This document shows, in pieces, positions 23,361-31,680 of a stretch of DNA of 64,000 bases. The notes under the pieces are model-generated. The model saw only the letters and a program-made list of their open reading frames with translations. It had not been told where the DNA came from and ran no database searches. The translations under genes and the position numbers were made by a program. Source of the stretch: Caldilineaceae bacterium (GTDB lineage Bacteria > Chloroflexota > Anaerolineae > Caldilineales > Caldilineaceae); the NCBI GenBank assembly GCA_020634815.1, contig JACKBA010000016.1, positions 62,001-126,000 on the forward strand, in the 5' to 3' direction. How positions within the stretch are numbered: the stretch's first letter is position 1; each line of letters begins with the position of its first letter.

Positions 23361-23783
23361 TTATTCTTTGTCGGGCGCCGGGCCGTCCGGCATGCGCGAG
23401 ACGACCTCGTCGATGGTCGTGCCGCCGGGCAGGCGCAGCAGTTCGAGCAAGGTGCGCACGTTGGCCTTGAGCGCGACAGTGGCCTTCTCGGTGAACTCCT
23501 CGCGGGCGGCGTCGCTATTTTCGGCGCGCTTGCGGATGCGCTCGATCACCGCGTCGACGTTTTGCTGGATGTCGCCCTCGGCAATCTCGCCGCGCTCGAT
23601 CATGCGCGTGGCGATTTCGCTCAGCTCGTCCTTGCCCATGGCCGCGGCGCCGAGACCCAGGCGCATGGCCTGCTGGCCGAGCATGACGGCGTTGGCGGCC
23701 TGTACGATCATCTCGTTGCGCGCGTTCAGCAGCATCTCGTCAAACTGTTCGCGCAGATCGGGTTTTGGTTCCTGGTCACTCAC
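23361..23783 (-). CDS. Phasin-like helical protein
   Basis: A 140-residue amphipathic helical protein starting with GTG 23783 (AAAGGA 8 nt upstream). The middle part, AMGKDELSEIATRMIERGEI and a Lys/Arg-Glu rich helix (VDAVIERIRKRAENSD), followed by LLELLRLPGGTTIDEV, resembles polyhydroxyalkanoate granule-associated phasins. No PHA synthase lies in the window. It is the first gene of the AOR operon. Confidence 0.6.
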   Translation of the reverse strand: MSDQEPKPDLREQFDEMLLNARNEMIVQAANAVMLGQQAMRLGLGAAAMGKDELSEIATRMIERGEIAEGDIQQNVDAVIERIRKRAENSDAAREEFTEKATVALKANVRTLLELLRLPGGTTIDEVVSRMPDGPAPDKE

Positions 23784-23846
23784 GGCGGTTGTCCTTTCCT
23801 ATGAGACTAACTGGCACTATCCTATCACATTGCGGCTGCGCGCGGA

Positions 23847-24758
23847 TCATGATTCCTGGCGCTTTTTGAAGGTGTGCAGGGCGCGCTTCACGTGGCCGTC
23901 GCTGGCGGCCAGGGCATCATGCACGTCGTCACCTTGGAGGCCGGTGAGGAGGGCGAAGGTGGCGGCCTTGACGCCGCCGTATGCGGCCAGTGCCTGCTGC
24001 GCGGTGGCTTCGTCGGCATCGGTAATCTCGCGAATGATGCCGACCGCGCGCGCCGTCAGCTTGGAGTTGGAGGGCGCGACGTCGATCATCAGGTTCTCGT
24101 AGACTTTGCCCAGGCGCACCATGGAGGCGGTCGTGATCATGTTGAGCACGAGCTTCTGCGCGGTGCCGGACTTGAGCCGCGTCGAGCCGGTGATGACTTC
24201 CGGCCCGCAGAGCACGACGATTGGGTAGTGCGCGGTCTCTTCCATGGCGGTGCCGGGATTGTTGACGATGCAGCCCACCTTGGCGTCGATGGCGCGCGCG
24301 TACCGCATGGCGGCGAGGGTGTAGGGCGTGCGCCCGCTGGCGGCGATGCCGACCACGACGTCGCCGGACGAGAGGCCCAGCGCCTGCATATCGCGCACGG
24401 CCTGATCGATGTCATCCTCGGCGCCTTCCACGGAGAGACGCAGGGCCGGTTCGCCGCCGGCGATGACGCCGACAATCTGGCGCGGGTCGGTGCCGAAGGT
24501 GGGCGGGCACTCGGACGCGTCGAGCACGCCCAGGCGGCCGCTGGTGCCGGCGCCGACGTAGATGAGCCGCCCGCCGGACTCCAACGCGGCGACCACGGCA
24601 TCGACGAGCGCGGCGATTTCGTATAGCACGACCTCGATGGCGGCGGCCACGCGCGCGTCTTCGGCGTTGATGAGCGTGACGATGTCGAGCGTCGCAAGCT
24701 CGTCGATCGCCAACGTGTGTGGGTTTCGCTGCTCGGTAATCAGTCTGGTCAGGTCCAT
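23847..24758 (-). CDS. murQ: N-acetylmuramic acid 6-phosphate etherase
   Basis: A 303-residue SIS-domain enzyme that cleaves the lactyl ether of MurNAc-6-phosphate to GlcNAc-6-phosphate in cell-wall recycling. Signatures include TEQRNP near the N-terminus, GGRLIYVGAGTSGRLGVLDA (about 60-79), ECPPTFGT with the catalytic Glu, GIAASGRTPYT (about 137-147) and GSTRLKSGTAQKLVLNMI (about 197-214). Start ATG 24758 matches family length; the longer frame overlaps hisB. The presence of peptidoglycan recycling agrees with a walled cell. Confidence 0.95.
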   Translation of the reverse strand: MDLTRLITEQRNPHTLAIDELATLDIVTLINAEDARVAAAIEVVLYEIAALVDAVVAALESGGRLIYVGAGTSGRLGVLDASECPPTFGTDPRQIVGVIAGGEPALRLSVEGAEDDIDQAVRDMQALGLSSGDVVVGIAASGRTPYTLAAMRYARAIDAKVGCIVNNPGTAMEETAHYPIVVLCGPEVITGSTRLKSGTAQKLVLNMITTASMVRLGKVYENLMIDVAPSNSKLTARAVGIIREITDADEATAQQALAAYGGVKAATFALLTGLQGDDVHDALAASDGHVKRALHTFKKRQES

Positions 24759-24777
24759 CGTCGATTCTCGTTTCCGA

Positions 24778-25368
24778 TCAAGCCGTGAGGGTGCCCTTGG
24801 TGCTGGGCACGCCCTGGCGTCGCGGGTCGATCTGCGTCGCCGCATCGAGCGCGCGCGCCAGCGCCTTGAAGAGTCCCTCCACCTTGTGGTGGTCGTTGCG
24901 GCCGTAGAGCACGTGCGCGTGCAGGTTCAGCCGGCCGTGCGTGGCGAGCGACTCGAAGAGGTGGAAGATGAGGTCGGTCCCCAACTGGCCGACGCGCGGC
25001 GTGACGAACTCTGCCTCAAAGACGCAGTAGGGGCGCCCGCCCAGGTCGATGGCCACGCGCGCCAGCGCCTCGTCCATGGGCACGTAGCTGTGCGCCGTGC
25101 GGACGAGGCCGCGCCGGTCGCCCAGCGCCTCGTCGAGCGCCTTGCCCAGGCAGATGAAAACATCCTCGGCCGTATGGTGGTCGTCGACGGCGAGGTCGCC
25201 CTGCGCGTGCACGGTCAGGTCAAAGAGGCCGTGTGCGGCGAAGAGCGTGAGCATGTGGTCGAGAAAGCCGATGCCGGTCGCGATATCGGCCTTGCCGCTA
25301 CCGTCGACGACGAGCGACAGGTCGATGGCGGTCTCGCCGGTCTTGCGGGTGATGGATCCCTTGCGCAT
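24778..25368 (-). CDS. hisB: Imidazoleglycerol-phosphate dehydratase
   Basis: A 196-residue monofunctional HisB, the sixth step of histidine synthesis (imidazole glycerol phosphate to imidazole acetol phosphate). Both metal-binding repeats are visible: FLDHMLTLFAAHG and DDHHTAEDVFICLG in the first half, and FHLFESLATHGRLNLH and GRNDHHKVEGLFKALARALD in the second. Length is typical. It lies between murQ (20-bp gap) and a membrane PH-domain gene on the same strand, and hisC and hisD follow further upstream, a loosely kept his cluster. Confidence 0.95.
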   Translation of the reverse strand: MRKGSITRKTGETAIDLSLVVDGSGKADIATGIGFLDHMLTLFAAHGLFDLTVHAQGDLAVDDHHTAEDVFICLGKALDEALGDRRGLVRTAHSYVPMDEALARVAIDLGGRPYCVFEAEFVTPRVGQLGTDLIFHLFESLATHGRLNLHAHVLYGRNDHHKVEGLFKALARALDAATQIDPRRQGVPSTKGTLTA

Positions 25369-25400
25369 TGGTCGATCCTTGCGGTCGTGAGGGCGCGGCC

Positions 25401-25940
25401 TCAGCCCTGGCTCACGCCCGGCGCCGGTGCCTGCCCGCCCTTCATGGCCAGCGTGCGCTGGTCATCGATGAGATCCAGGATCTCGGCCGGTTTGGCGACG
25501 CCGACAAACTCAAAGGTGCGTCCGGCGGCCGAAGCTGTCTGGCAGATCACGTCGCCATATTCGAAGATAGTCTGAAAAATGCCGTGTTTTCGTATATTGA
25601 TGTCCTGGATGTTTGCCAGGTTTGCCGTCTTGACGTCCTGGTTGAAGGGTGTCGTCTTGGTCGAGTCGATCAGCCGCTGGCTGGTGACGAGCCAGAGATC
25701 GTTGGCATAGCGGTACCAGTAGACGCCGACATAGCCGATGGCGAACACGGTGCCGGCCGCCATGAGGATGTCGGCCACCGTCTGCATGCCGCCCTGAAGG
25801 GACCGCAGCGCTTGCCACAGAAAGATGCCGACGATCCAGAGAATGACGGTGGCGATGATGCGGCCGATCAGGGCGAAGGGGTGGCGCCGGATGACGCGCA
25901 CAACAGTCTCGTCTTCTTGCAGTTGGACAGGGTAGCTCAT
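25401..25940 (-). CDS. Membrane protein with bacterial PH domain
   Basis: A 179-residue protein with two membrane segments (about 23-43 and 52-72) followed by a bPH2-like domain (about 78-160: DLWLVTSQRLIDSTKTTPFN, NIQDINIRKHGIFQTIFEYG, FEFVGVAKPAEILDLID). Such proteins (YdbS-type) are membrane-associated, with unclear function. ATG 25940 is chosen over the upstream frame, which runs into repeat DNA. It sits within the his cluster but has no evident link to it. Confidence 0.8.
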   Translation of the reverse strand: MSYPVQLQEDETVVRVIRRHPFALIGRIIATVILWIVGIFLWQALRSLQGGMQTVADILMAAGTVFAIGYVGVYWYRYANDLWLVTSQRLIDSTKTTPFNQDVKTANLANIQDINIRKHGIFQTIFEYGDVICQTASAAGRTFEFVGVAKPAEILDLIDDQRTLAMKGGQAPAPGVSQG

Positions 25941-25976
25941 GGTTGGTCTCTGCCTTCGGATGTGCGGGTTGTTGCT

Positions 25977-26117
25977 TGGGTCAAGAGTCAAGAGTCAAAC
26001 GTGATGCGTGATGCGTAATGCGTGATACGTGGATGCGTAATGGTTTGTGACGTTTGACGTTTCACGTTTGACGTTTCACGCATTACGAATTACGCATTAC
26101 CCATCACGCATTACAAA
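25977..26117. repeat. Dyad repeat of GATGCGTAAT / ATTACGCATC words
   Basis: CAAGAGTCAAGAGTCAAACG, GATGCGTGATGCGTAATGCG and GGATGCGTAATGG on the left face GACGTTTGACGTTTCACG and ACGCATTACGAATTACGCAT on the right. It is the same family as 2085-2262. Confidence 0.75.
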
Positions 26118-26156
26118 TTTCCTCTGAGTTTACCACAGATCGCGCTGGACCAACGG

Positions 26157-27287
26157 CTAGAGGGAGCGCAGTGCTTCGACGAGGCGGTCGGTCTGTTCCG
26201 GGCGGCCGACGGAGATGCGGATGCAGTTGTCGAGGCCCGGCTTTTTGTAGTGGCGTACGAGGATGCCCTGTTGTTCGAGGGCGCGCTTGACGTGCTGAGC
26301 GTCGCGGCCTTGCACGTGGCAGAGCACGAAGTTGGCCTCCGACGGCACGGGCAGCAGATAGGGGATCGTCGCAAGCAGCGCGCTGAGGCGTCGGCGCTCG
26401 GCTTTGAGGGTTGCCACGATGGCGTGCAGGTAATCGAGGTCGCGCAGGCTGGCCAGGCCAGCGACCGTGGCGGCGACGTTGACGTTGTAGGGCTGCTTGA
26501 ACTTCCACAACTCGTCCATGAGCCAGGCCGGGCAGATGCCGTAGCCCAGGCGCAGCCCGGCGATGCCCGCTGCCTTGCTGAAGGTGCGCAGCACGACGAG
26601 GTTGTCGTGTTCCAGCACCCAGGCGGCGCGGCTGGCGTGGTCGGCGAACTCCACGTACGCCTCGTCGAGCACGACCATGACCGGCAGCGCCAGCATGCGC
26701 GCCAGCTCGTCGTCGGGCAGCCACGTGCCCGACGGGTTGTTGGGCGAGGTGAGGAAGAGGAGCTTGACACGCCCGCCGTCGTCCTGCCCGGTCGCGCTTG
26801 CCAGCACCGCCGCCTCCACTGCGTCGACGTCGATGCCGTAGCCGGCCGTGCGCCAGATCTCGACCACGCGGCCGCCGCCCAGTTGCGCGTCGAAGCTGTA
26901 CATGCCGAAGGTGGGCGGGCAGTCGATGATGGCATCGCCGGGGCGCAGGAAGAGGCGGCACAGGTAGTCGAGCATCTCGTCGGCGCCGTGCGTGGGCAGG
27001 ATGTGCGCGGCGGGCACGCCGGCATAGCCTGCCAGCGCCTCGCGCAGCTCGCTCTGCTGCGGGTCGGGGTAGATGTGATAGTAGCTGAACTCGGCCAGCG
27101 CCTCGCTGACGGCGGGCGCCGGGCCGTAGGGGTTCTCGTTGGCGTCGAGCTTGACGATTTGCTCGGCAGGCAGACCCAGGCGGCGGCTGAGCACCTCGAA
27201 GGGCACGATGGGCGTGTAGGCCACCAGCACGGCGAGTTCGTCGCGTAGCAGGCGGCTGGCGTGGAAGTGTGAGGCGGTATCGGTCAT
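26157..27287 (-). CDS. hisC: Histidinol-phosphate aminotransferase
   Basis: A 376-residue fold-type I PLP aminotransferase converting imidazole acetol phosphate and glutamate to histidinol phosphate. Seen: KLDANENPYGPAP (about 43-55), THGADEMLDYLCRLF, LTSPNNPSGTW, the Asp/Tyr pair in VVLDEAYVEFAD, and the PLP-lysine motif RTFSKAAGIAGLRLGYG (about 235-250). The C-terminal CIRISVGRPEQTDRLVEAL fits HisC. Genetic context (hisB downstream, hisD upstream) supports the assignment over other aminotransferases. Confidence 0.93.
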   Translation of the reverse strand: MTDTASHFHASRLLRDELAVLVAYTPIVPFEVLSRRLGLPAEQIVKLDANENPYGPAPAVSEALAEFSYYHIYPDPQQSELREALAGYAGVPAAHILPTHGADEMLDYLCRLFLRPGDAIIDCPPTFGMYSFDAQLGGGRVVEIWRTAGYGIDVDAVEAAVLASATGQDDGGRVKLLFLTSPNNPSGTWLPDDELARMLALPVMVVLDEAYVEFADHASRAAWVLEHDNLVVLRTFSKAAGIAGLRLGYGICPAWLMDELWKFKQPYNVNVAATVAGLASLRDLDYLHAIVATLKAERRRLSALLATIPYLLPVPSEANFVLCHVQGRDAQHVKRALEQQGILVRHYKKPGLDNCIRISVGRPEQTDRLVEALRSL

Positions 27288-27368
27288 GGCGTGGTTCGGT
27301 TGCTTGTGTGCTGTGGCTGCCTGCGTCGTGCCAGCGAGAGGTCTGGCACGACGCAGGACAATCCGCGT

Positions 27369-29300
27369 TTAGTGATTGGCGGTGTTGCGCCGACGCAGCG
27401 CGACTGGCATGGCGAGCGCTGCCAGCACCAGCAGGGCGACCAGGGCGGGCCAGCCTGCATCGCCGGCGCCGGTCGTCGGCAGGGCGGTCGGCGCTTCGGC
27501 GGCGGCTTCTTCGGCGGCAGGTGTCGCCTCGGCGGCGGCTTCCTCGGTCGCGGCTGCTTCGGCAGCAGGTGTCGCCTCGGCGGCTGCCTCTTCGGTCGCG
27601 GCTGCTTCGGCGGCAGGTGTCGCTTCGGCGGCCGCGGCTTCCTCAGTCGCGGCGGCTTCCGGGCTGTCGACGCGCGTGATGCGGCCTTCAAGCTGCACGT
27701 CTACCGGCGAGTGGGCGGTGATGTAGTCGGCCAGGGCCTGGTCGAGCGGCGAGCCAAAATCGTAGGGATTGATGGCGCTGTCATTGAAGACCGCATAGTC
27801 GTCGCCGCCGCGGCGGTTGAAGTCGTTCGTGACCAACTGGTAGACGGCCTCCGGATCGACCGGGCTGTACTCGCCATCGGCGCCGCGGACTTCGGCGCTG
27901 ACGATGCGCTCGCCCGCCGGTTTGCTGCCATCCCAACTGAAGCGCAGGCCGGCAACTTGCGGGAAGCGCCCGGTGCCTTCGTTGTCGGGATTCTCGGCGC
28001 GGCCGACGCCACTCTCCAGCGCCAGCAGCAGGTCGGAGCCCTTGAGGCCGAAGGTCGCCATGGTGTTGCCAAAAGGCAGAACTTCGAGCACGTTGCCCAT
28101 GGTCACGTCGCCCGCCTCGATGCTGGCGCGCAGGCCGCCGCCATTCTCGATCGCGATCTGCGTGCCGTCATTCTGCGTCGCCCACAGCATGGCATCGGTG
28201 ACGATATTGCCCATGGTGCATTCGCCAAAGCGGCAGGATTCGCGGCTGCCGTCCAGGATGCCGGTGGATTGGCCGACCACGGTGCTGCGCAGTTCTTCCA
28301 GCGGCTGGGCCAATTTTGCAACCATCGTCAGCACGTCGGCATCTTCGGCAACGCTGGCATCGAGCAGGATGGGGTCGCCCTGCCAGCTCGAGGCAACGCC
28401 GTCGGCGTCGAAGGTCACTTCGAGGTTGCCCAGATATTTGCCATAGGCGCCATCCTGCACGATCAGGACCGGGTTGCCACCGGGGGCATTCACGACCGTC
28501 GGATACGGCCCGCTCGCGTCCTCGTCCGTGTTGGAGAGCAGCGTGTGGCTGTGGCCGCCGACGATGACGTCGATGCCGTCGATGGCTGCGGCCAGGGTCT
28601 GGTCGTCCGCATAGCCGATGTGGCTGAGCAGGATGATCTTGTTGATGCCCTGCGCCTCGAGATCGGCGATGACCGGCTCCAGCGATGCCACGTACTCGCC
28701 AAAGCTGACGGTGTTGCCGGGACTGGAGCTGGTGGGCGTGGTGTCGGTGGTCAGGCCGATGATGCCGACCTGTTCGCCATCCACGTCGAGTACGGTCGAC
28801 GCGGCGATCTTGCCGGCCAGGTCGGGGTCGGCGCTGGCGTCGATGTTGGCGCTAAGCACCGGCAGCCCCACGGCGTCGATGAATTTCGCCAGGTTGGCCG
28901 GGCCGTCATCGAACTCGTGATTGCCGACGGCCATGGCCTGGTAGCCGAGCATGGGCATATAGTCGGCCGCTTCCTGGCCGCGATACTGGGTGTAGTAGAG
29001 CGAGCCCTGGAATTGGTCGCCGGCGTCGACGAGGATGGGATTCGTCGCCGATGCGCGCAACTCGGCCAGCATGGTGGCGCGGCGTGCGATGCCGCCAAAG
29101 CATTCGCCGGCCGCGGCCTCCTCTTCGCTGCACGAGCCGGAGAAGCCGTCGAATTGCTCGATGTGGCTGTGCGTGTCATTGGTGTGCAAGACGGTGAGGG
29201 TAAAGCCGGCGTCGTCCTGGGCGCTGACCGGCAGCGAACCAAAGACGAGCAAGATTGCTACAATGATGCCCAGTCGTGCGAAACCTCTTTGTCTGTTCAC
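27369..29300 (-). CDS. Secreted 5'-nucleotidase/metallophosphoesterase with LPTTG wall-sorting tail
   Basis: A 643-residue UshA-type enzyme that hydrolyses extracellular nucleotides or related phosphoesters. GTG 29300 is chosen: AAAGGAG lies 6 nt upstream and it starts directly with a signal peptide (RQRGFARLGIIVAILLVFG, cleavage near VSAQ). The frame also has a GTG overlapping the hisD stop. The metallophosphatase domain shows LTVLHTNDTHSHIEQF, VDAGDQFQGS, VGNHEFDD and GGHSHTLL. The substrate-binding domain has NGGGLRASI and NDFNRRGGDDYA. Then comes a tandem EEAAAEATPAAEAAAT-like linker and a terminal LPTTG (607-611), hydrophobic segment and RRRN tail, a sortase-type anchor. No sortase gene lies in the window. 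Confidence 0.93.
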   Translation of the reverse strand: MNRQRGFARLGIIVAILLVFGSLPVSAQDDAGFTLTVLHTNDTHSHIEQFDGFSGSCSEEEAAAGECFGGIARRATMLAELRASATNPILVDAGDQFQGSLYYTQYRGQEAADYMPMLGYQAMAVGNHEFDDGPANLAKFIDAVGLPVLSANIDASADPDLAGKIAASTVLDVDGEQVGIIGLTTDTTPTSSSPGNTVSFGEYVASLEPVIADLEAQGINKIILLSHIGYADDQTLAAAIDGIDVIVGGHSHTLLSNTDEDASGPYPTVVNAPGGNPVLIVQDGAYGKYLGNLEVTFDADGVASSWQGDPILLDASVAEDADVLTMVAKLAQPLEELRSTVVGQSTGILDGSRESCRFGECTMGNIVTDAMLWATQNDGTQIAIENGGGLRASIEAGDVTMGNVLEVLPFGNTMATFGLKGSDLLLALESGVGRAENPDNEGTGRFPQVAGLRFSWDGSKPAGERIVSAEVRGADGEYSPVDPEAVYQLVTNDFNRRGGDDYAVFNDSAINPYDFGSPLDQALADYITAHSPVDVQLEGRITRVDSPEAAATEEAAAAEATPAAEAAATEEAAAEATPAAEAAATEEAAAEATPAAEEAAAEAPTALPTTGAGDAGWPALVALLVLAALAMPVALRRRNTANH

Positions 29301-29347
29301 TTCCTGCTCCTTTGAAACATGTGACAGGCGGTGGATAAATGTGTCGT

Positions 29348-30673
29348 TCACGCCAGGCGGCGTTCGACGGCGGCCGCGTGGGCGGATAAGCCCTCGGCGC
29401 GTGCCAGGCGCTGCGCCGCGGGGCCAATCGCCCGGAGCGTCTGCTCGTTGAGGCCGATGACGCTGACGATCTTCACAAAGTCGTTGACGTTGACGGGGCT
29501 GGCAAACCGCGCCGTTCCCCCCGTCGGCATGACATGGCTAGGGCCGGCGACGTAATCGCCCAGCACCTCGAAACTGCGCTCACCCAGGAACACGCCGCCG
29601 GCGTGACGCACCTCGCTCAGGTGGCTCCACGGATCGTCGACCAGCAGGCACAGGTGCTCCGGCGCATAGGTGTTCGCCAGCGCAAAGGCCTGCGCCAGCG
29701 AGTCGGTGACGACGATGCCGCTGCCGCGCGCCAGCGAACCGGCGATGACCTCGGAGCGGCCCAGTTCTTCCAGTTGCGCCATGACTGCGGCCTGCACCTG
29801 CTCGGCCAGCCGGTAGGAGGGCGTCAGCAGGATCGCGCAGGCGAGGACGTCATGCTCGGCCTGCGCCAGCAGATCGGCGGCGGCAAGTTGCGGGTTGGCG
29901 CGCTCGTCGGCGATGACGACCGTCTCGGTGGGGCCGGGCAGCCCGTCGATACCCACGATGCCGAAGACCTGGCGCTTGGCCAGCGTGGTGAAGAGGCTGC
30001 CGGGCCCGCAGATCTTGTCGACGCGGGCGATGGATTCGGTGCCGAAGGCCAGCGCGCCGATGGCCTGCGCGCCGCCGCCGACGTAGACGGTGTCGATGCC
30101 GGCCAGGTCGGCGGCCACCAGGATGGTGGGGTGGGGCAGGCCGCTGTCGCGCTGCGGCGGCGAGATCATGGCGATGAAGTCGACGCCGGCGACGCGTGCC
30201 GGGATGGCAGTCATGATGAGCGAGCTGGGCAGCGGCGCCGAGCCACCCGGGATGTAGATGCCGACGCGCTCGATGGGGCGCACAAGTTGGCCGAGCGTGC
30301 CCTCACCGTCATTGTGGATCCAGCTCAGCGCGGGCTGGCGGCGGTGAAAGGCCTCGACGCGCGCAATGGCGACGCGCATGGCGTCGATGACCTCCGGCGC
30401 CACGTGATCGTAGGCCGCCTCGATGGCCGCACGCGGCACGACCAGCGCGGGCGGCGTCACGCCGTCGACGCGCTGCGACCAGTCGATCAGCGCCGCATCG
30501 CCGCGCGCGCGCACGTCGGCCAGGATGCGGCGCACGGCCTCGTCGGGCGAGATGCGTTCGCCGAAGAGCGCCTCGATGCGGTCGAGCAGCGGGTCGGGGA
30601 TGGCAAGTTCGTCCCACGCCGGGCGGCGCAGGATCGTCTGCTGGGCGGTCTGGGTATCGTAGATGCGCATCAT
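29348..30673 (-). CDS. hisD: Histidinol dehydrogenase
   Basis: A 441-residue zinc-dependent NAD enzyme oxidising histidinol to histidine in two steps. Seen: RVGIYIPGGSAPLPSSLIMT (about 121-140), AKRQVFGIVGIDGLPGPTE, ADLLAQAEHDVLA with the Gln/His zinc ligands, TYAPEHLCLLVDDPW with the catalytic Glu/His, and GPSHVMPTGGTARF. Two adjacent ATGs (30673 and 30670) could start it. Its stop lies inside the upstream part of the nucleotidase frame, so transcription probably continues into that gene. Confidence 0.95.
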   Translation of the reverse strand: MMRIYDTQTAQQTILRRPAWDELAIPDPLLDRIEALFGERISPDEAVRRILADVRARGDAALIDWSQRVDGVTPPALVVPRAAIEAAYDHVAPEVIDAMRVAIARVEAFHRRQPALSWIHNDGEGTLGQLVRPIERVGIYIPGGSAPLPSSLIMTAIPARVAGVDFIAMISPPQRDSGLPHPTILVAADLAGIDTVYVGGGAQAIGALAFGTESIARVDKICGPGSLFTTLAKRQVFGIVGIDGLPGPTETVVIADERANPQLAAADLLAQAEHDVLACAILLTPSYRLAEQVQAAVMAQLEELGRSEVIAGSLARGSGIVVTDSLAQAFALANTYAPEHLCLLVDDPWSHLSEVRHAGGVFLGERSFEVLGDYVAGPSHVMPTGGTARFASPVNVNDFVKIVSVIGLNEQTLRAIGPAAQRLARAEGLSAHAAAVERRLA

Positions 30674-30720
30674 GCGTTCACTCGTTTCTGGCAGTGTGGT
30701 CCGGGACGCGTGCCGGACAA

Positions 30721-31377
30721 TCAGGGATCGCTGCAATCGCGACGAAAGCCGCAGACGGTGCAGGTGATCTTGCAGTTGTGTTTGGTCACGGGCGCGCCGC
30801 ACACCCAACAGTAGGTGTCATCCTCGGCGGTGTAGCCCAGCGGTACAGCGGCAGGCGCCTCCGCGACCGGCGCGTGGCCATCGACGTATGGGCCGGCCGG
30901 CTCGGGTGTGTCGAGCGGGTAAAAGACAACCTCGTGCGCGATCAGGTCGCCGTTCTCGTAGAAGAAGCGCCCGGAGAAGAAGCGTTCCTGTTCCAGCCAG
31001 GGGATGAAGACGCGATCGCCCGGCCAGAGCGGCAGGTCGAGCAGCCGCTCGTCATCGATCCACGCCAGCTCGCCTTCGGGCGAGTCGATGAGTGCGCCGC
31101 TGAAGTCGCGCGCGACAAAGACAAAGGCGTACCAGTCCTCGTCCGGGCGGAACTGGGGAAAGGTCAGCAGCCCGCGCAATTCTGGGTTGCGGAGGGTCAG
31201 GCCGGCCTCTTCGTGCACCTCGCGGATGGCGCACGCCTCGGGCGATTCGCCCGGCTCGAACTTGCCGCCCAGCCCGTTCCACTTGCCGCGATGCATGTCG
31301 CCCGCTTTCTTGACGCGGTGAAGCATGAGCGTCTGCCCCGGACGGCGCACATAGACGAGCGTGGCGAGCTTGAGCAT
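30721..31377 (-). CDS. Nudix hydrolase with C-terminal zinc-ribbon-like tail
   Basis: A 218-residue protein. The Nudix domain spans about 3-150: KWNGLGGKFEPGESPEACAI then REVHEEAGL, a complete Nudix box (G-x5-E-x7-REVxEExG, about 38-60). The KWNGLGGK context resembles MutT/MTH1-type enzymes acting on oxidised purine nucleotides. The last 30 residues add CWVCGAPVTKHNCKITCTVC and a further Cys (C190, C193, C202, C206, C209, C215), a zinc-ribbon-like module not usual for this family. Start ATG 31377 is the only one close to the domain. It is a single gene between hisD and recO, divergent from recO. Confidence 0.88.
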   Translation of the reverse strand: MLKLATLVYVRRPGQTLMLHRVKKAGDMHRGKWNGLGGKFEPGESPEACAIREVHEEAGLTLRNPELRGLLTFPQFRPDEDWYAFVFVARDFSGALIDSPEGELAWIDDERLLDLPLWPGDRVFIPWLEQERFFSGRFFYENGDLIAHEVVFYPLDTPEPAGPYVDGHAPVAEAPAAVPLGYTAEDDTYCWVCGAPVTKHNCKITCTVCGFRRDCSDP

Positions 31378-31640
31378 TCTGAACACGCACCTTCTGAGTG
31401 AGTGCTTGAACAGCAACCACGAAGACGCAAAGCGCACGAAGGGGCACAAAGGAATTGCACTCGATCTGGCGATTTTTCGCGCCCAGTGTGGCTGCGCAGT
31501 AGGTCTTTCTACACAATCTGTGAGCGGCGGACGCTTGACTGGCAGAGCGTCGCAGGCCGCCGTCTATTGTAGATAGTAACGCACGGCGCCAGCGATGCCA
31601 AAGCGCACGGAATCCTTTCAAGGCGGACATTGAGTCATCG
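31378..31640. other. Intergenic region between divergent Nudix and recO genes
   Basis: No gene is seen. It contains a CCACGAAGACGCAAAGCGCACGAA-like word near 31416-31450, related to the dyad repeat words, and leads into the recO promoter. Confidence 0.5.
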
Positions 31641-31643
31641 GCC

Positions 31644-31672
31644 TTGGGAGCGCCCGCGCCGGGTGGTATAAT
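31644..31672 (+). promoter_or_regulatory. recO promoter, probable leaderless transcript
   Basis: TTGGGA, 17-nt spacer, perfect TATAAT (31667-31672). Only 8 nt separate the -10 from the ATG at 31681, so transcription should begin at or next to the start codon. No ribosome binding site is present. Confidence 0.65.
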
Positions 31673-31680
31673 CACGCCCT

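Noticed and set aside
27291..29315. 674-codon plus-strand open frame
   Set aside because: It lies antisense to the 5'-nucleotidase gene, has no family resemblance and biased low-complexity composition; the minus-strand gene explains the DNA.
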